DNA from: Verrucomicrobiaceae bacterium
Lineage (GTDB): Bacteria > Verrucomicrobiota > Verrucomicrobiia > Verrucomicrobiales > Verrucomicrobiaceae
Direction: 5' to 3'
DNA: 64,000 nt
Assembly: GCA_947507875.1 (NCBI GenBank)
Contig: CANNQP010000003.1
Span: forward strand, 1 to 64,000
The translations under genes were made by a program, and so were the position numbers. Of the stretch, positions 25,887-35,960 are shown one piece after another. Position 1 is the stretch's first letter. The number at the start of each line of letters is the position of its first letter. Below the pieces are notes generated by a model. The model saw only the letters and a program-made list of their open reading frames with translations. It ran no database searches and was not told the DNA's origin.

Positions 25887-27668
25887 TCAGGCCAGCTTGG
25901 GTTGTGGCACCAGATGCTCAGCCTCCTTGGCCGCCTCCTGACGACGGGCCTCCGTGGCAGCCGTGTTCTGCTGCTCGATCTCCCGGCACCAGCCCTTGAT
26001 TTCCAATTCGTTGAAAATCTTGCCAATGACGCGCCGCAGCAAGCCTTTGAGGTTGGGCAATTCGACTTCGGCCAGGGAGCGAATGGCTGCCTCTTTGTAG
26101 CTTTCCAACAGCACGTTCGCCTTTTCGTAGGCTCCCGTCTCCTCGGCCCAGGCTCGAATGGTCGGCTTGTCCGGCACAGTGGACAGCGCTTGGCCATTCC
26201 AGAGCGCTTCCATCACCTCTTTGACTCCATCTTTGCCACGCTCACGAAGCAGCGCGAGGATGATGCTTGGGCGAATGCTCACCTGATTATCAGCCGCCGA
26301 GTCATCTCCCAAATCATCCAAATCATCGCGGATCTGATAGGCGATGCCGAGATTCTCGGAGTAGGTGTGCAGCACATCCGCCGTCTCCTCCAGACGTCCT
26401 GCCAATGAGGCACCGATCTTCAGTGCTACCTCAAAAGCGGGTGCCGTCTTGCTGCGGAAGATCTCCAGAACCTGCGTGCCATTCAGGGCCACGGGGTGAT
26501 TGTTCCACAAAAGCTCCGCACCTTGGCCGCGGCAGAGTTCGCGCTGGCCTTCCGCGGCGACTTTCAGGCATTCCGAACGCAGGTGACTGGCGCACTTCAT
26601 CTCGGCCAGCAGGCGATAGCCTTCGCCAATCAGCAAGTCCCCCACATTCAGCGCCACGCCCACCCCATGTTCGGAATGAAGGGTTGGCTCGCCGTAGCGT
26701 TCTGCATCGTTATCCTCAATGTCATCGTGGATCAGGGAGGCCTTGTGAAAAGCCTCCACCGAGATAGCGGCCAGTTTCAGATCATCCGAAATCGGTGCCT
26801 CAGGGTCTTCGCGCAGAGCCTGATAGGCAGCGATGGTTAAAAATGGACGCCAGCGCTTGCCCGCACGGGCCAGCCAGTCACGCGCGATTTCCTCCGTCTT
26901 GCAGGTCGGTTGGCCGAGCAAAGAATCCAACGCCTCAGGCGTGAACCAGGTTTTGACCTCGTCATGCAGCGCGGTCAGGTTCAGGCGGCGGGTTTTGTCC
27001 TCGCTGGTCAGGTGAATGTAGTCCCAGACCCAATCCACATCCACCGTGGTGTCGATGCAGTCGTCCTGAAGCAGTGGCACTGCCACGGCAGGGATGGCCG
27101 CTGCCTCGACGTAGGGGAAGGTGCGCTCCAGCACCGAAAGGCAGGAAATGCCGACGATGGCCTCGATTTTCCCTGTCTGGATCAGAGACATGACGATGGC
27201 ACTTCCTTCCGCCACGAGCACTGCGTAGCCGAGCTTTTCGGCTTCATTCTGAAAGTCCTGGATGGAGCAAAGCCCACACTGCTTGCACAGGAGACCAAAT
27301 TCATCGAAAGGCGCAGGACATTTGCTCTCGACCCGCAGGCACTTTGGCATCAGCAGCAGCCTTTTTTCAAAAGGGACCGAAGCCAGTGACTCACGCCAAG
27401 TTTCATTCGCCAAAAGCACCCCGGTGTAGTCGCGATAAACTTTTTCGATGCCGTAAATGGCAAGGATTTTCTCTGTGTGCATCTGCAACTCATCCATCGG
27501 CACAGGCGGCACGAGGCGATTTTGCTCCATGTATTCACGCACACTTTTCAGGACATAATCCCGATCCACTTTCGTCTGAGGAATATTTTTCTTCGGGGGT
27601 CGGACATGGCGTGTCAGGCCAGGAATCGGCGGGGGAAGTGTGGCAGAACGAACGGCGACCGTGGACAT
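25887..27668 (-). CDS. DUF116-polyprenyl synthase fusion protein
   Basis: 593 residues. Residues about 45-240 form a DUF116 domain with Cys clusters ([28 protein letters not shown]) and [16 protein letters not shown]. Residues about 255-580 are an all-alpha trans-prenyltransferase: [16 protein letters not shown], first Asp-rich motif [10 protein letters not shown] (about 312), second [12 protein letters not shown] (about 449). The synthase half makes linear isoprenoid diphosphates from IPP and an allylic primer. The CxxCxxC suggests a metal or Fe-S site in the first half. Start at 27668 (MSTVAVRS); the open frame upstream to 27857 is not protein-like. Chain length is undetermined. Confidence 0.88.
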   Translation of the reverse strand: MSTVAVRSATLPPPIPGLTRHVRPPKKNIPQTKVDRDYVLKSVREYMEQNRLVPPVPMDELQMHTEKILAIYGIEKVYRDYTGVLLANETWRESLASVPFEKRLLLMPKCLRVESKCPAPFDEFGLLCKQCGLCSIQDFQNEAEKLGYAVLVAEGSAIVMSLIQTGKIEAIVGISCLSVLERTFPYVEAAAIPAVAVPLLQDDCIDTTVDVDWVWDYIHLTSEDKTRRLNLTALHDEVKTWFTPEALDSLLGQPTCKTEEIARDWLARAGKRWRPFLTIAAYQALREDPEAPISDDLKLAAISVEAFHKASLIHDDIEDNDAERYGEPTLHSEHGVGVALNVGDLLIGEGYRLLAEMKCASHLRSECLKVAAEGQRELCRGQGAELLWNNHPVALNGTQVLEIFRSKTAPAFEVALKIGASLAGRLEETADVLHTYSENLGIAYQIRDDLDDLGDDSAADNQVSIRPSIILALLRERGKDGVKEVMEALWNGQALSTVPDKPTIRAWAEETGAYEKANVLLESYKEAAIRSLAEVELPNLKGLLRRVIGKIFNELEIKGWCREIEQQNTAATEARRQEAAKEAEHLVPQPKLA

Positions 27669-27902
27669 AAGCAGAGGAGGCGGAGAAAAACAGAAAAGAG
27701 GGGAAAAAAGCCCGGCCGGGAGTCTGGGCGCATTTCTAACCGTGCCGCTGACCCAAGGTCTTGCAAGGATTGTGCACCGTTGGGCATATCTTGCGCATAC
27801 TTTTCTTTCAGAATCGTGCCTACCCAACGACTCGCGCCGACTTTCCCCTTGCCGCAAGGCAACGCCTGCGAATCGTCCGCGCTCCCTTCCCCCACCCCTA
27901 CC

Positions 27903-28898
27903 ATGAGCAAAGCCCCCATCACCGTCTCAGTCACAGGAGCCGCCGGACAGATCGGTTACTCCCTCCTTTTCCGCATCGCCTCCGGTGCCCTCTTTGGCCC
28001 GGATCAGCCTGTGAAGCTTCGCCTGATCGAAATCCCCGATGAAAGAGCCATGAATGCCCTACGCGGGGTCTGCATGGAACTCGATGACTGTGCCTTCCCC
28101 CTGCTGCACGGCATCACCGCCACCTCCGACATCAACGAAGGCTTCTCCGGCACGAACTGGGCCATCCTTGTCGGTTCCGTTCCTCGCAAAGCGGGCATGG
28201 AGCGCAAAGACCTGCTGAGCATCAACGGCAAAATCTTCACCGGCCAGGGCCAAGCGATCGAAAAAAATGCGGCCAGTGACGTGCGCGTGCTTGTGGTGGG
28301 GAATCCCTGCAACACGAACTGCCTGATCGCCATGAACAGCGCGAAGAGCATTCCCACCGACCGCTGGTTCGCCATGACCCGCTTGGATGAAAATCGCGCC
28401 AAGAGCCAGCTCGCCACCAAGGCTGGCGTGCTCGCCAGCAGCGTCAGCAACTTGGCCATCTGGGGCAATCACAGCGCCACACAGTATCCTGATTTCTTCA
28501 ATGCCAAGATCGATGGCCAAGCCGCCACGGACGTCATCGGTGATCACGAATGGCTGAAGGGTGACTTCATCAAAACCGTGCAACAGCGCGGAGCCGCCAT
28601 CATCGCCGCTCGTGGCCTGTCCAGCGCCGCCTCCGCGGCGAATGCCGCCTGCGATACCGTGCGCAGCCTGACCCACCCTACCCCAACGGGTGACTGGACC
28701 AGCGTCGCGGTGTGCAGCGACGGCAGCTATGGCATTGAAAAAGGCCTAATGTTCTCCTTCCCGATCCGCACCAACGGCAGCCAGTGGGAGATCGTGCAAG
28801 GCGTGCCCGTGAATGAATTCAGCCAAGAGAAGATCAAGGCCACCGAAGACGAACTGAAGGAAGAACGCGCTGCAGTGAAAGAACTGGGCCTGATCTGA
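27903..28898 (+). CDS. mdh: Malate dehydrogenase
   Basis: 331 residues, NAD-dependent oxidation of malate to oxaloacetate in the TCA cycle. NAD motif [19 protein letters not shown]; substrate-binding [44 protein letters not shown]; active-site His in [13 protein letters not shown]. This is the longer MDH type related to cytosolic and Thermus enzymes, not the short E. coli type. The ATG at 27903 opens directly into the Rossmann fold. A weak hairpin follows the gene. Confidence 0.96.
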   Translation: MSKAPITVSVTGAAGQIGYSLLFRIASGALFGPDQPVKLRLIEIPDERAMNALRGVCMELDDCAFPLLHGITATSDINEGFSGTNWAILVGSVPRKAGMERKDLLSINGKIFTGQGQAIEKNAASDVRVLVVGNPCNTNCLIAMNSAKSIPTDRWFAMTRLDENRAKSQLATKAGVLASSVSNLAIWGNHSATQYPDFFNAKIDGQAATDVIGDHEWLKGDFIKTVQQRGAAIIAARGLSSAASAANAACDTVRSLTHPTPTGDWTSVAVCSDGSYGIEKGLMFSFPIRTNGSQWEIVQGVPVNEFSQEKIKATEDELKEERAAVKELGLI

Positions 28899-28932
28899 TC
28901 TGGCTCAAACCCCATGCTGCCCATCCTGTCAG

Positions 28933-28969
28933 CGGCCCCAAGGTGCAGACCTCGGGGCCGTCTGCTTTT
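28933..28969 (+). terminator. Probable terminator of mdh
   Basis: CGGCCCC-A-AGGT-GCAG-ACCT-C-GGGGCCG, an interrupted 11-bp stem, followed by TCTGCTTTT. The T-run is short and displaced. The rest of the 220-base gap before tig shows nothing else recognisable. Confidence 0.6.
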
Positions 28970-29120
28970 CAGTCAAACAATTCAACCTCAGGGGGAAATG
29001 TACCCCGCCCTTGCCAAATCGGCAAAGTCGCCTAGCCTGCGCGCCCTTTTTTCCGGCACGTGACTGTGGCCTCCGAAAAAGATTCCCCCGCCTGCCCCAC
29101 TCATCGCCCCTGTTTTCCGC

Positions 29121-30479
29121 ATGAACATCAACGTCGAACATCAGCCCAACTGCCGAGCCATTGCCCACATCCGCGTGCCCGGCGAGGAAGTCACCAAGCA
29201 GCGCAAAAGCATCCTGGCCTACTACGCCCAGAATGTCCGCCTGCCCGGCTTCCGCCCAGGCAAAGTCCCTGCCTCTGCCGTCGAAAAACGCTTCGGGGCT
29301 GACATCCAGTCCGATCTAGAACGCCAGCTGATCAATGAAGGCCTGCGCGAGGCGGTGAAGCGGGAAGGATTAGAAGTCCTGAATATCCTGGGCGTGAACG
29401 ACCGCATGACGCATGACGCGGACCAGAGCTTCTCCTTCAGTGCCGAGCTGAGTCTGGCTCCCAAGTTTGAGCTGCCCGAATACAAAGGCATCCCGGTGAA
29501 GCTGCCCCGTGTCGAAGTGACCGATGCCGACATCGACCATGATCTGCTGCACCTGCGTGAGCGCTACGCCAGCTTCGAAGACGTGACCCGCGCGGCTGGG
29601 CTGGGCGACGTTGTCGTGCTCAGCTGCGCCGGCAGCCTGGACGGCCAACCGCTGGCCGAGGCCATGCCTGAAGCGCCTAAGCACCTTCAGAGCATTGAGG
29701 AAAACTGGTTCCTGCTGGATGCCGAAGAAAACTTCCTGCCTGGCTTCTACGCCGGTCTGGTGGGGATCGCCCAAGGGGAAGAGCGCAGCCTTCCCGTGAC
29801 CCTAGGAGAAGACTTCGCCTTTGAACCTCTGCGCGGCAAGACGCTGACGCTGACCGCACAGTGCAAAGGCGTCAAAAACAAGGTCGTTCCAGCCCTGGAC
29901 GCCGACTTCATCAAGAAGGTTGGTGGTGACGAATTGACGGAAGAGACCCTGCGTGCGGAGGTCAAGGAAGCCATCCGCCGCCGCAAAGAGCAGAACCGCG
30001 AAACCACCAAGGCCAATCAGGTGATCGCTCACATCCTGGAAAAGCTCGAATTTGATCTGCCGCAGGAAGTGGTGAACCGCGAAGCCCAGCGCCGCACGAA
30101 CGACATCGCCATGCGCGCTCTCCAGCAAGGCGTGCCTCAAGAAGAACTCATCAAGCAACAAGACGAGATCCTCAGCAGTGCTACCCAACAGGCTCGCAAC
30201 AGCGTGAAGGTCAGTTTCATGCTAGGAGAAGTCGCCAAAAAAGAAGGCATCACCGTCAATGACCAGCAGCTCATGATGTCCCTGGCTAACATTTCAGCTC
30301 GCCAGAAAAAGCCGGTGAAGAAGTTCATGCAAGAAGCGCAGAAAAACGGCATGATTGATGGCGTTCGTGAGGACCTTTTGCTCGAAAACGCCCTGCAATT
30401 CCTCAAAGACAACGCGCAGGTCGAAGAGTCCGATCCAGAGCCCGAGCAGTGCGATGCGCATCCTGCGCCGGCCGCATAA
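29121..30479 (+). CDS. tig: Trigger factor
   Basis: 452-residue ribosome-bound chaperone with peptidyl-prolyl isomerase activity. The ribosome-binding loop is visible as VRLPGFRPGKVPASAVEKRFG (GFRxGKxP signature, about residues 38-54). The FKBP-like domain covers about 150-240 and the C-terminal helical arms follow (FDLPQEVVNREAQRRTND). The usual clpP-clpX genes are not adjacent. It ends at a strong terminator. Confidence 0.96.
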   Translation: MNINVEHQPNCRAIAHIRVPGEEVTKQRKSILAYYAQNVRLPGFRPGKVPASAVEKRFGADIQSDLERQLINEGLREAVKREGLEVLNILGVNDRMTHDADQSFSFSAELSLAPKFELPEYKGIPVKLPRVEVTDADIDHDLLHLRERYASFEDVTRAAGLGDVVVLSCAGSLDGQPLAEAMPEAPKHLQSIEENWFLLDAEENFLPGFYAGLVGIAQGEERSLPVTLGEDFAFEPLRGKTLTLTAQCKGVKNKVVPALDADFIKKVGGDELTEETLRAEVKEAIRRRKEQNRETTKANQVIAHILEKLEFDLPQEVVNREAQRRTNDIAMRALQQGVPQEELIKQQDEILSSATQQARNSVKVSFMLGEVAKKEGITVNDQQLMMSLANISARQKKPVKKFMQEAQKNGMIDGVREDLLLENALQFLKDNAQVEESDPEPEQCDAHPAPAA

Positions 30480-30503
30480 ACCCATCGTCAGTCTGACACA
30501 TCC

Positions 30504-30536
30504 AGCGGGGCAGGCTCAGGCCAGCCCCGCTTTTTT
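30504..30536 (+). terminator. Intrinsic terminator of tig
   Basis: AGCGGGGC and GCCCCGCT form an 8-bp stem with a 12-base loop, followed by a T-run to 30536. Confidence 0.88.
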
Positions 30537-30658
30537 GTGGAATCGCAGCCAAGTTGCTTGGGGCTGGGATCCGCCTCAACGGGCTCGATTCTTCAACAGC
30601 TGGCATGCACTCTTGCTTGCTTCCCGGCAAGGCGGCTGGCAGGATAAAGACTCATCCC

Positions 30659-32380
30659 ATGGCCAAAAAAGCTGCTTCCAAAAAACCCGAATCCCTCCAC
30701 CGCAAACACAGCGCCATCATCGTCGATGGTGTGGAGCGCGCTGCGAGCCGCGCCATGCTGCACGCCGTCGGCTTCAAGCGGGAGGACTTCCAAAAATCCC
30801 AAATCGGCATCGCCAGCACGTGGAGCATGGTCACGCCCTGCAACATGCACATCGACCGCCTGGCGAAAGAAGCCGCAAAAGGCGTAGATGCAGCCGGGGG
30901 CAAGAGCTTGATCTTCAATACCATCACCATCTCCGATGGCATCTCCATGGGCACCGAAGGCATGAAATACTCCTTGGTCTCCCGCGAAGTCATCGCGGAC
31001 TCCATAGAAACCGTGGTCGGCTGCGAAGGCTTTGACGGTTACGTGGCCATCGGTGGCTGTGACAAAAACATGCCCGGCTGCATGATCGCCATGGCACGCA
31101 TGAATCGCCCCGCCGTCTTTGTTTATGGCGGCACCATCCTGCCAGGCTGTGTTGGCCCTGACAAAAAAGACGCTGATATCGTGACCGTCTTCGAGGCTGT
31201 GGGCAAACATGCCAACTGCCAAATCGACGACAAGGAACTCGAAGACATCGAGGCGCATTCCATTCCCGGCGAAGGCTCCTGTGGCGGCATGTACACCGCG
31301 AACACCATGGCCAGTGCCATCGAGGCCATGGGCATGAGCTTGCCCAACTCCGGCGCGCAGGCAGCGATCAGCAGCGATAAACTCATCGACTGCTTCGATG
31401 CGGGAGCTGCCGTGATGAACATGATCAAACTGGGCATCACGCCGCGTGACATCATGACGAAAGAGGCCTTTGAAAACGCCATCACCTTGATCATCGCCCT
31501 CGGTGGTAGCACCAACGCCGTGCTTCACCTCATCGCCATTGCCCACGCGGCTGGCGTGAAGCTGGGCATCGACGATTTCGTCCGTATCGGCAAAAAAACC
31601 CCGGTGCTGGGCGATCTGAAGCCAAGCGGCAAATACTTCATGAACGACCTGGTTCGCATCGGAGGCACCGTGCCGCTCATGCGCATCCTCGTCGAAGAAG
31701 GCCTGATGCATGGCGACTGCTTGACCGTGACGGGCAAGACGATGAAGCAGAACCTGAAGAATTCGAAGATCGTTTATCCGAAGGATCAGACCATCATCCG
31801 CCCCCTTTCCAATCCGATCAAAAAAGACAGTCACCTCGTCGTCTTCCGTGGCAATCTCTGCCCTGAAGGAGCCGTGGGCAAGATCAGTGGCAAGGAAGGC
31901 CTCAGCTTCACCGGCAAGGCCATCGTCTTCGACAGCGAAGAGAAAGCGCTCGATGCCATCCTGAATGACAAAGTGAAAAAAGGTCACGTCATCGTCATCC
32001 GCATGGAAGGCCCCAAAGGTGGTCCAGGCATGAGAGAGATGCTTTCCCCCACCTCTGCCATCATGGGCAAGGGCCTGGGCAAGGACGTGGCCCTGATCAC
32101 CGATGGTCGCTTCAGCGGGGGCAGCCACGGCTTTGTCGTCGGACACGTCACGCCAGAAGCCTTCGTCGGCGGCCCGATCGCGGTCATCAAGAATGGCGAC
32201 CCCATCACCATCGATGCCGAGAAGCGCCAGATCACTCTAGGCATCCCTGACAAGGAGCTGAAAGCACGCCTCAAGGCCTGGAAGCAACCCAAGCCTCGCT
32301 ACACCCGCGGTGTGCTGGCCAAGTTCGCGAAACTCTGCGCGAGCGCCAGCGAAGGGGCTGTGACGGACAAGGGGCTGTGA
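30659..32380 (+). CDS. ilvD: Dihydroxy-acid dehydratase
   Basis: 573 residues; dehydrates 2,3-dihydroxy acids to 2-keto acids in valine, leucine and isoleucine synthesis. Fe-S and Mg ligands lie in [18 protein letters not shown] and [43 protein letters not shown] is the conserved C-terminal block. A short basic leader ([18 protein letters not shown]) precedes the fold. The ATG at 30659 is used; an upstream in-frame start adds only non-conserved residues. No other ilv gene is nearby. Confidence 0.96.
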   Translation: MAKKAASKKPESLHRKHSAIIVDGVERAASRAMLHAVGFKREDFQKSQIGIASTWSMVTPCNMHIDRLAKEAAKGVDAAGGKSLIFNTITISDGISMGTEGMKYSLVSREVIADSIETVVGCEGFDGYVAIGGCDKNMPGCMIAMARMNRPAVFVYGGTILPGCVGPDKKDADIVTVFEAVGKHANCQIDDKELEDIEAHSIPGEGSCGGMYTANTMASAIEAMGMSLPNSGAQAAISSDKLIDCFDAGAAVMNMIKLGITPRDIMTKEAFENAITLIIALGGSTNAVLHLIAIAHAAGVKLGIDDFVRIGKKTPVLGDLKPSGKYFMNDLVRIGGTVPLMRILVEEGLMHGDCLTVTGKTMKQNLKNSKIVYPKDQTIIRPLSNPIKKDSHLVVFRGNLCPEGAVGKISGKEGLSFTGKAIVFDSEEKALDAILNDKVKKGHVIVIRMEGPKGGPGMREMLSPTSAIMGKGLGKDVALITDGRFSGGSHGFVVGHVTPEAFVGGPIAVIKNGDPITIDAEKRQITLGIPDKELKARLKAWKQPKPRYTRGVLAKFAKLCASASEGAVTDKGL

Positions 32381-32417
32381 TCGCTAACCAAGCCGATTCT
32401 CATCTCACCTCAAGCCA

Positions 32418-32445
32418 TCAGGGGCGGCCTTACAGCCGCCCCTGA
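32418..32445. terminator. Hairpin between convergent ilvD and isomerase-like genes
   Basis: A perfect 11-bp GC-rich stem (TCAGGGGCGGC, loop CTTACA, GCCGCCCCTGA) without a T-run. It is placed for bidirectional termination. Confidence 0.5.
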
Positions 32446-32471
32446 CTGGTTTCAGATTCGGAGCGATCGCA

Positions 32472-33443
32472 TCAGGCAGAAAGCAGCGCTTTCAGCTCAT
32501 CCAGCGCCTTTTTCGTGCGCGCGATGCCTTCCATCTCGCTGTGCTTGTCGCCTTCATACTCGATGCCGATGTAGCCGTTGTAGCCAGCTTTCACGACGAT
32601 GTCGATCAGGCGCTGGTAATCGAGCGTCATCTCCCGGCCTTCGCGCCGGTCTTCGGTGTAAAAGGCACCCGCGCCGGTGTCCCAATCATAGGCCTTGGCG
32701 CTCATGGCCTTTTTCACCCAGGGCATGAATTCACGCAGACCCTTGTAGGGATTGTAGAGCTCACCTTTGTTGCGGTCGGTGTAAAAGTTCCCGAAGTCAG
32801 GCAAGATGCCCACTCGTGCGTGATCCGCAGCCTTCATCACACCGGTCAGCCAGAGACCGTTGCTGGACAGGCCCCCATGGTTTTCCACGACGACAAAGAG
32901 ACCGCGCTTGTCAGCCTCCACGCAGAGACGATGCAGACCATCCGCGGCGAGCTTCATTTGCTCCTCAAAGCTCAGCTTGGCATCGCTCGCCGCATTCACA
33001 CGGATGCTATGACAGCCCAGCGTGGCGGCAGCGTCCAGCCACTTCAGGTGATTCTCGATCGTCTTGGCGCGCTTCGCTTCATCCGGGTCACCCAGATTGC
33101 CTTCGCGGTCACACATGATCAGCAGTCCGGTCACCCCTTCCCCCTCCTGACGCTTTTTCATCTCTCCCAGGTAGGCCGCGTCCGTGGCTTTATCGAAAAA
33201 CATCTGGTTCACATACTCCACGCCATCGATTCCAAAGCTGCGGGCCGTTTTGCAGAAGTCGAGGTGATCCAGTGGCTCCGCCCCGCTCTTCTTGAACATG
33301 CGCTTGTTCAGCGACCACTCGGCCAAAGAGATCTTGAAGGGCTCCTTCTTTTCAGCAGCTCGACTGGTTCCGGCGACAGCCGAGACCAGTGCAGCCGTGG
33401 TGATGTGTTGGAGAAATTGGCGACGATTGGCAGTGGATTTCAT
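32472..33443 (-). CDS. Exported sugar phosphate isomerase/epimerase-like protein
   Basis: 323 residues. The Tat leader MKSTANRRQFLQHITTAALVSAVAG sets the start at 33443. The TIM barrel (PF01261) is indicated by KISLAEWSLNKRMF, GIDGVEYVNQMFF, GCHSIRVNA, LFVVVENHGGLSSNG with metal-site Glu-Asn-His, VGILPDFGNFY, and GYIGIEYEGD. The substrate is unknown; hydroxypyruvate isomerase-like and inosose dehydratase-like enzymes share the fold. It is last in a leftward gene run with recR, hisI and an esterase, but the 79-base gap after recR may contain its own promoter. Confidence 0.88.
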   Translation of the reverse strand: MKSTANRRQFLQHITTAALVSAVAGTSRAAEKKEPFKISLAEWSLNKRMFKKSGAEPLDHLDFCKTARSFGIDGVEYVNQMFFDKATDAAYLGEMKKRQEGEGVTGLLIMCDREGNLGDPDEAKRAKTIENHLKWLDAAATLGCHSIRVNAASDAKLSFEEQMKLAADGLHRLCVEADKRGLFVVVENHGGLSSNGLWLTGVMKAADHARVGILPDFGNFYTDRNKGELYNPYKGLREFMPWVKKAMSAKAYDWDTGAGAFYTEDRREGREMTLDYQRLIDIVVKAGYNGYIGIEYEGDKHSEMEGIARTKKALDELKALLSA

Positions 33444-33522
33444 ATCAAATGGGCGCGCAGTCTCCCAGGGACATCGCCGAAACGCAAGCCAGCATCCCAT
33501 TTCCATCCGGGAATCTGATCGC

Positions 33523-34128
33523 CTAGAGACGCCTGCGCCCATGCAGAGCTTGGTACAGCGTAAGCTCATCGGCATGATCCAGGCCGCCTCCAGCAGGCAA
33601 GCCCTGCGCCAGCCGTGTCACCGCGAGGCCTTCTTGACGCAAAAGATCCCCAAGGTAGCTGGCCGTCGCTTCGCCTTCCACATCCGAGCCGACTGCCAAA
33701 ATGACTTCCTCCATGCCACTGGCCCTCGCCCGCTGGATCAGTGGCTCGATCCGCAGATCTTCCGGCGTCACATTGTCTAGCGGTGACAAGCGTCCCCCGA
33801 GCACATGATACTGACCCTGATACGCCCCCGAACGCTCCAGCCTCAGGACATCCGCGGCCTGCTCCACCACACAGATGACACTGCGCTGCCGCCTCGGGTC
33901 ATGGCAGAGCGCGCACTCCTGACCTTTTTCCATGAAAAAGCCGCAGTCCTCACACGCGACGATGCGCGCTGAGGCACCCGCGAACGCATCCAGCATCGGC
34001 TCGATGCGCCCCTGATCTTGCATGAGCCAAAGCATCAGGCGCTCCGCACTGCGCGGCCCCAGGCCTGGCAGGGACTTCAGCTGCGCGATCAGTCGTCGCA
34101 GCGGCGGAGGATAGTCCAAAGCAGGCAT
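33523..34128 (-). CDS. recR: Recombination protein RecR
   Basis: 201 residues. Acts with RecF/RecO to load RecA at gaps. Helix-hairpin-helix LKSLPGLGPRSAERLMLWL; zinc finger CEDCGFFMEKGQECALC; Toprim domain VICVVEQAADVLRLERSGAYQGQYHVLGG. Full length for the family. It starts 12 bases after hisI, so the two are probably one transcript. Confidence 0.97.
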   Translation of the reverse strand: MPALDYPPPLRRLIAQLKSLPGLGPRSAERLMLWLMQDQGRIEPMLDAFAGASARIVACEDCGFFMEKGQECALCHDPRRQRSVICVVEQAADVLRLERSGAYQGQYHVLGGRLSPLDNVTPEDLRIEPLIQRARASGMEEVILAVGSDVEGEATASYLGDLLRQEGLAVTRLAQGLPAGGGLDHADELTLYQALHGRRRL

Positions 34129-34140
34129 GGGCAGCGGATA

Positions 34141-34560
34141 TCAGACCTTGTCCAGCCCTACCAAACCGCCTTCCGCAGGGATCGAAACCCGGCGGTAAAA
34201 GCAGGTGCTTCGGTGCGTGTGGCAGCATCCACCGCCCATCTGACGCACCCGCAGGATGAGTGCATCCTGATCGCAATCCGTCAGGATTTCCACGATGTGC
34301 TGCACCTCGCCACTCGTCTCGCCTTTCAGCCAGCGTTGGTTGCGACTGCGACTCCAATACACGGCCTTTCCACAGGTCAGCGTCTCGCGCAGTGTCGCCT
34401 CATTCATGTAGGCGAGCATGAGGGGCTTTCCGGTATCGGCATCCACGGCCATGGCCGCGATGAGACCGTTTTCGTCAAACTTGGGAGCAAAAGCCGAGCC
34501 TTCCTCGATGCTTTGCTTCGAATCGCGTGGGCCGAACTGATAAGGGGCAGAGTGAGTCAT
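34141..34560 (-). CDS. hisI: Phosphoribosyl-AMP cyclohydrolase
   Basis: 139 residues; opens the adenine ring of PR-AMP in histidine synthesis. Motifs: LIAAMAVDADTGKPLMLAYMNEATLRETL, AVYWSRSRNQRWLKGETSG, and the metal site DCDQDALILRVRQMGGGCCHTHRSTCFYR. The HisE pyrophosphohydrolase half found in HisIE fusions is absent. Start at 34560; a longer in-frame start at 34605 adds 15 non-conserved residues. Confidence 0.95.
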   Translation of the reverse strand: MTHSAPYQFGPRDSKQSIEEGSAFAPKFDENGLIAAMAVDADTGKPLMLAYMNEATLRETLTCGKAVYWSRSRNQRWLKGETSGEVQHIVEILTDCDQDALILRVRQMGGGCCHTHRSTCFYRRVSIPAEGGLVGLDKV

Positions 34561-34629
34561 GAAACTGCCTTGGACATACCCCTCTGTGTCCATTTGCCAA
34601 AACAAAAGATGACCCAGCGGCCTGACAAA

Positions 34630-35472
34630 TCAGCGGCCCTGCTTTTTTCCCTCGTCCAGAAACTCCAAGGCCTTCTCCAGCCACTCCTTGCCGGGTGCCC
34701 CATGCCCCTGCTCTGGGATCTCGAATAGCCGCACATGCTGAAAGCCATTCTGCTGAAAGCCCTGCTCATAGACCGCCTGCGTGTTGTCGCGGTTGAAGTC
34801 CTTGTCTCCGGTGACGAGCACGATGCGTGACTCTGCCTGCGCCAGCGTGGCGATCTCGGGGTGAGGGATGTAGCGCGCCTCATACATCGTGCCATCCTTG
34901 CCTTGGGTGGGAAAAAAGAAATTCGCCCCCATGAAGCACACCGCCCCGCTGAACATGTCGGCATAAGCCACGGCCAGCATGGACGCCACACGCGATCCGC
35001 CAGAGTGGCCACTCACGTAAACCCGCGCCGGATCGATCTGATAAAGCTGACGCAGCTGATCATTGGCCGCAATCGCCAGCTGCATGCGGCTGGTGACCTC
35101 CCGCTGATTGCCCGAGCGCAGTGCTCCGACAAAGATCAGCTTCTTCTCCGCTAGCACCTTCTCCCAATCCGTCGGCAGCGTGCATTGATCGTTGGGACTG
35201 ATCCAGATGAAGAGCCCGTGCGGCACCTCCTTTTTGTAGCTGCGTGGCACGATGATTTCATAAGCCTCGCGACTGATCTCCAGCTCCGTGGGCATCTCTG
35301 CGGCACGCAGACGCATCTTCAGCTGCTGCGCACCCGCCATCGGCGTACTGGACACGAGCTTCAGCGGCGAACGCTGCCCGAGCTTCACCGGCAGCGCCTT
35401 GGCGGGCTGCGCCTGAGCCGAAGCCAAAGATCCCCAACCCGCCACCAGCAAAAGAAAAACGCGAATCGTCAT
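34630..35472 (-). CDS. Secreted alpha/beta-hydrolase (esterase/PHB-depolymerase-like)
   Basis: 280 residues. Signal peptide MTIRVFLLLVAGWGSLASAQA sets the start at 35472. The nucleophile elbow is YVSGHSGGSRVASML, the acid is probably in LVTGDKDFNRDN, and the His in PEQGHGAPG. This fits an esterase similar to polyhydroxybutyrate depolymerase or feruloyl esterase families; the substrate is not determined. An open frame upstream runs through the complement of the tRNA gene and is not coding. Confidence 0.82.
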   Translation of the reverse strand: MTIRVFLLLVAGWGSLASAQAQPAKALPVKLGQRSPLKLVSSTPMAGAQQLKMRLRAAEMPTELEISREAYEIIVPRSYKKEVPHGLFIWISPNDQCTLPTDWEKVLAEKKLIFVGALRSGNQREVTSRMQLAIAANDQLRQLYQIDPARVYVSGHSGGSRVASMLAVAYADMFSGAVCFMGANFFFPTQGKDGTMYEARYIPHPEIATLAQAESRIVLVTGDKDFNRDNTQAVYEQGFQQNGFQHVRLFEIPEQGHGAPGKEWLEKALEFLDEGKKQGR

Positions 35473-35574
35473 GCCCCACCATCCAAGCGAGGCCACTGCC
35501 CCCTGTCGATGGCAAAAGCACAGCCATCCCGCACTTGCCATCGAAGGCAGTGTCTTGTAAATCCAAGAACCCAA

Positions 35575-35647
35575 GCACCCGTAGCTCAGTGGATAGAGCA
35601 GTGGATTTCTAATCCTCTGGTCGCAGGTTCGATCCCTGCCGGGTGCG
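35575..35647 (+). tRNA. tRNA-Arg (anticodon TCT)
   Basis: 73 bases that fold as a full cloverleaf: acceptor GCACCCG with CGGGTGC, D-arm GCTC/GAGC, anticodon stem GTGGA/TCCTC with one T-T mismatch and loop TTTCTAA (anticodon TCT, reads AGA), T-arm GCAGG/CCTGC with TTCGATC. The discriminator is G. CCA is not encoded. It is divergent from the esterase gene. No integrase or duplicated 3' end was seen in the window. Confidence 0.95.
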
Positions 35648-35900
35648 CTTTTTGTTCTCTGGGTGGCATCTCTCAGAAAGCCAATCAAGCGTGGAAGCGC
35701 TGTGTGCTGCCAGTGGGGGTAGGCTCCTTGTGCTAAAAGCAAATACGGCCGTAGCGAATGTCGCCGAAGAGAACTCCACCGAGCTGGCGCATTTCAACAG
35801 AAGTTCGAATCCATCTGGATGGTTTTCAGATTTTGCTGAAAGCAGGCCTCAAGGGTCTTCATCCATGCGTCCCGCAGGGCAGAGGCAAGGCCGAGAGCAC
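35648..35900. other. Intergenic region without recognised gene
   Basis: Between tRNA-Arg and the rpsA terminator. Open frames here overlap the tRNA or terminator and have no protein-like features. A T-arm-like string (GTTCGAATCC near 35803) is not part of a tRNA fold. Confidence 0.5.
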
Positions 35901-35927
35901 AAAAAAGGGGTGCCTTGCGGCACCCCT
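35901..35927 (-). terminator. Intrinsic terminator of rpsA
   Basis: On the minus strand a 9-bp stem (AGGGGTGCC with GGCACCCCT, 4-base loop) ends in a run of T, 34 bases after the rpsA stop. Confidence 0.93.
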
Positions 35928-35960
35928 CCGTGATTGAGCTTAAGGTTCGACGCGAGTGGA

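Noticed and set aside
30593..32146. Minus-strand open frame of 517 codons
   Set aside because: Antisense to ilvD, whose catalytic motifs are intact; the reverse frame has no recognisable features.
35575..35647. tRNA-Arg as an integration site
   Set aside because: No integrase gene, no repeated 3' tRNA end and no change in gene content nearby were seen.
35795..35830. T-arm-like string GTTCGAATCC as a tRNA remnant
   Set aside because: No matching stem, anticodon arm or acceptor could be folded around it; likely chance.
35643..35933. Possible 96-codon gene after the tRNA
   Set aside because: It begins inside tRNA-Arg and ends in the rpsA terminator hairpin; composition is not protein-like.
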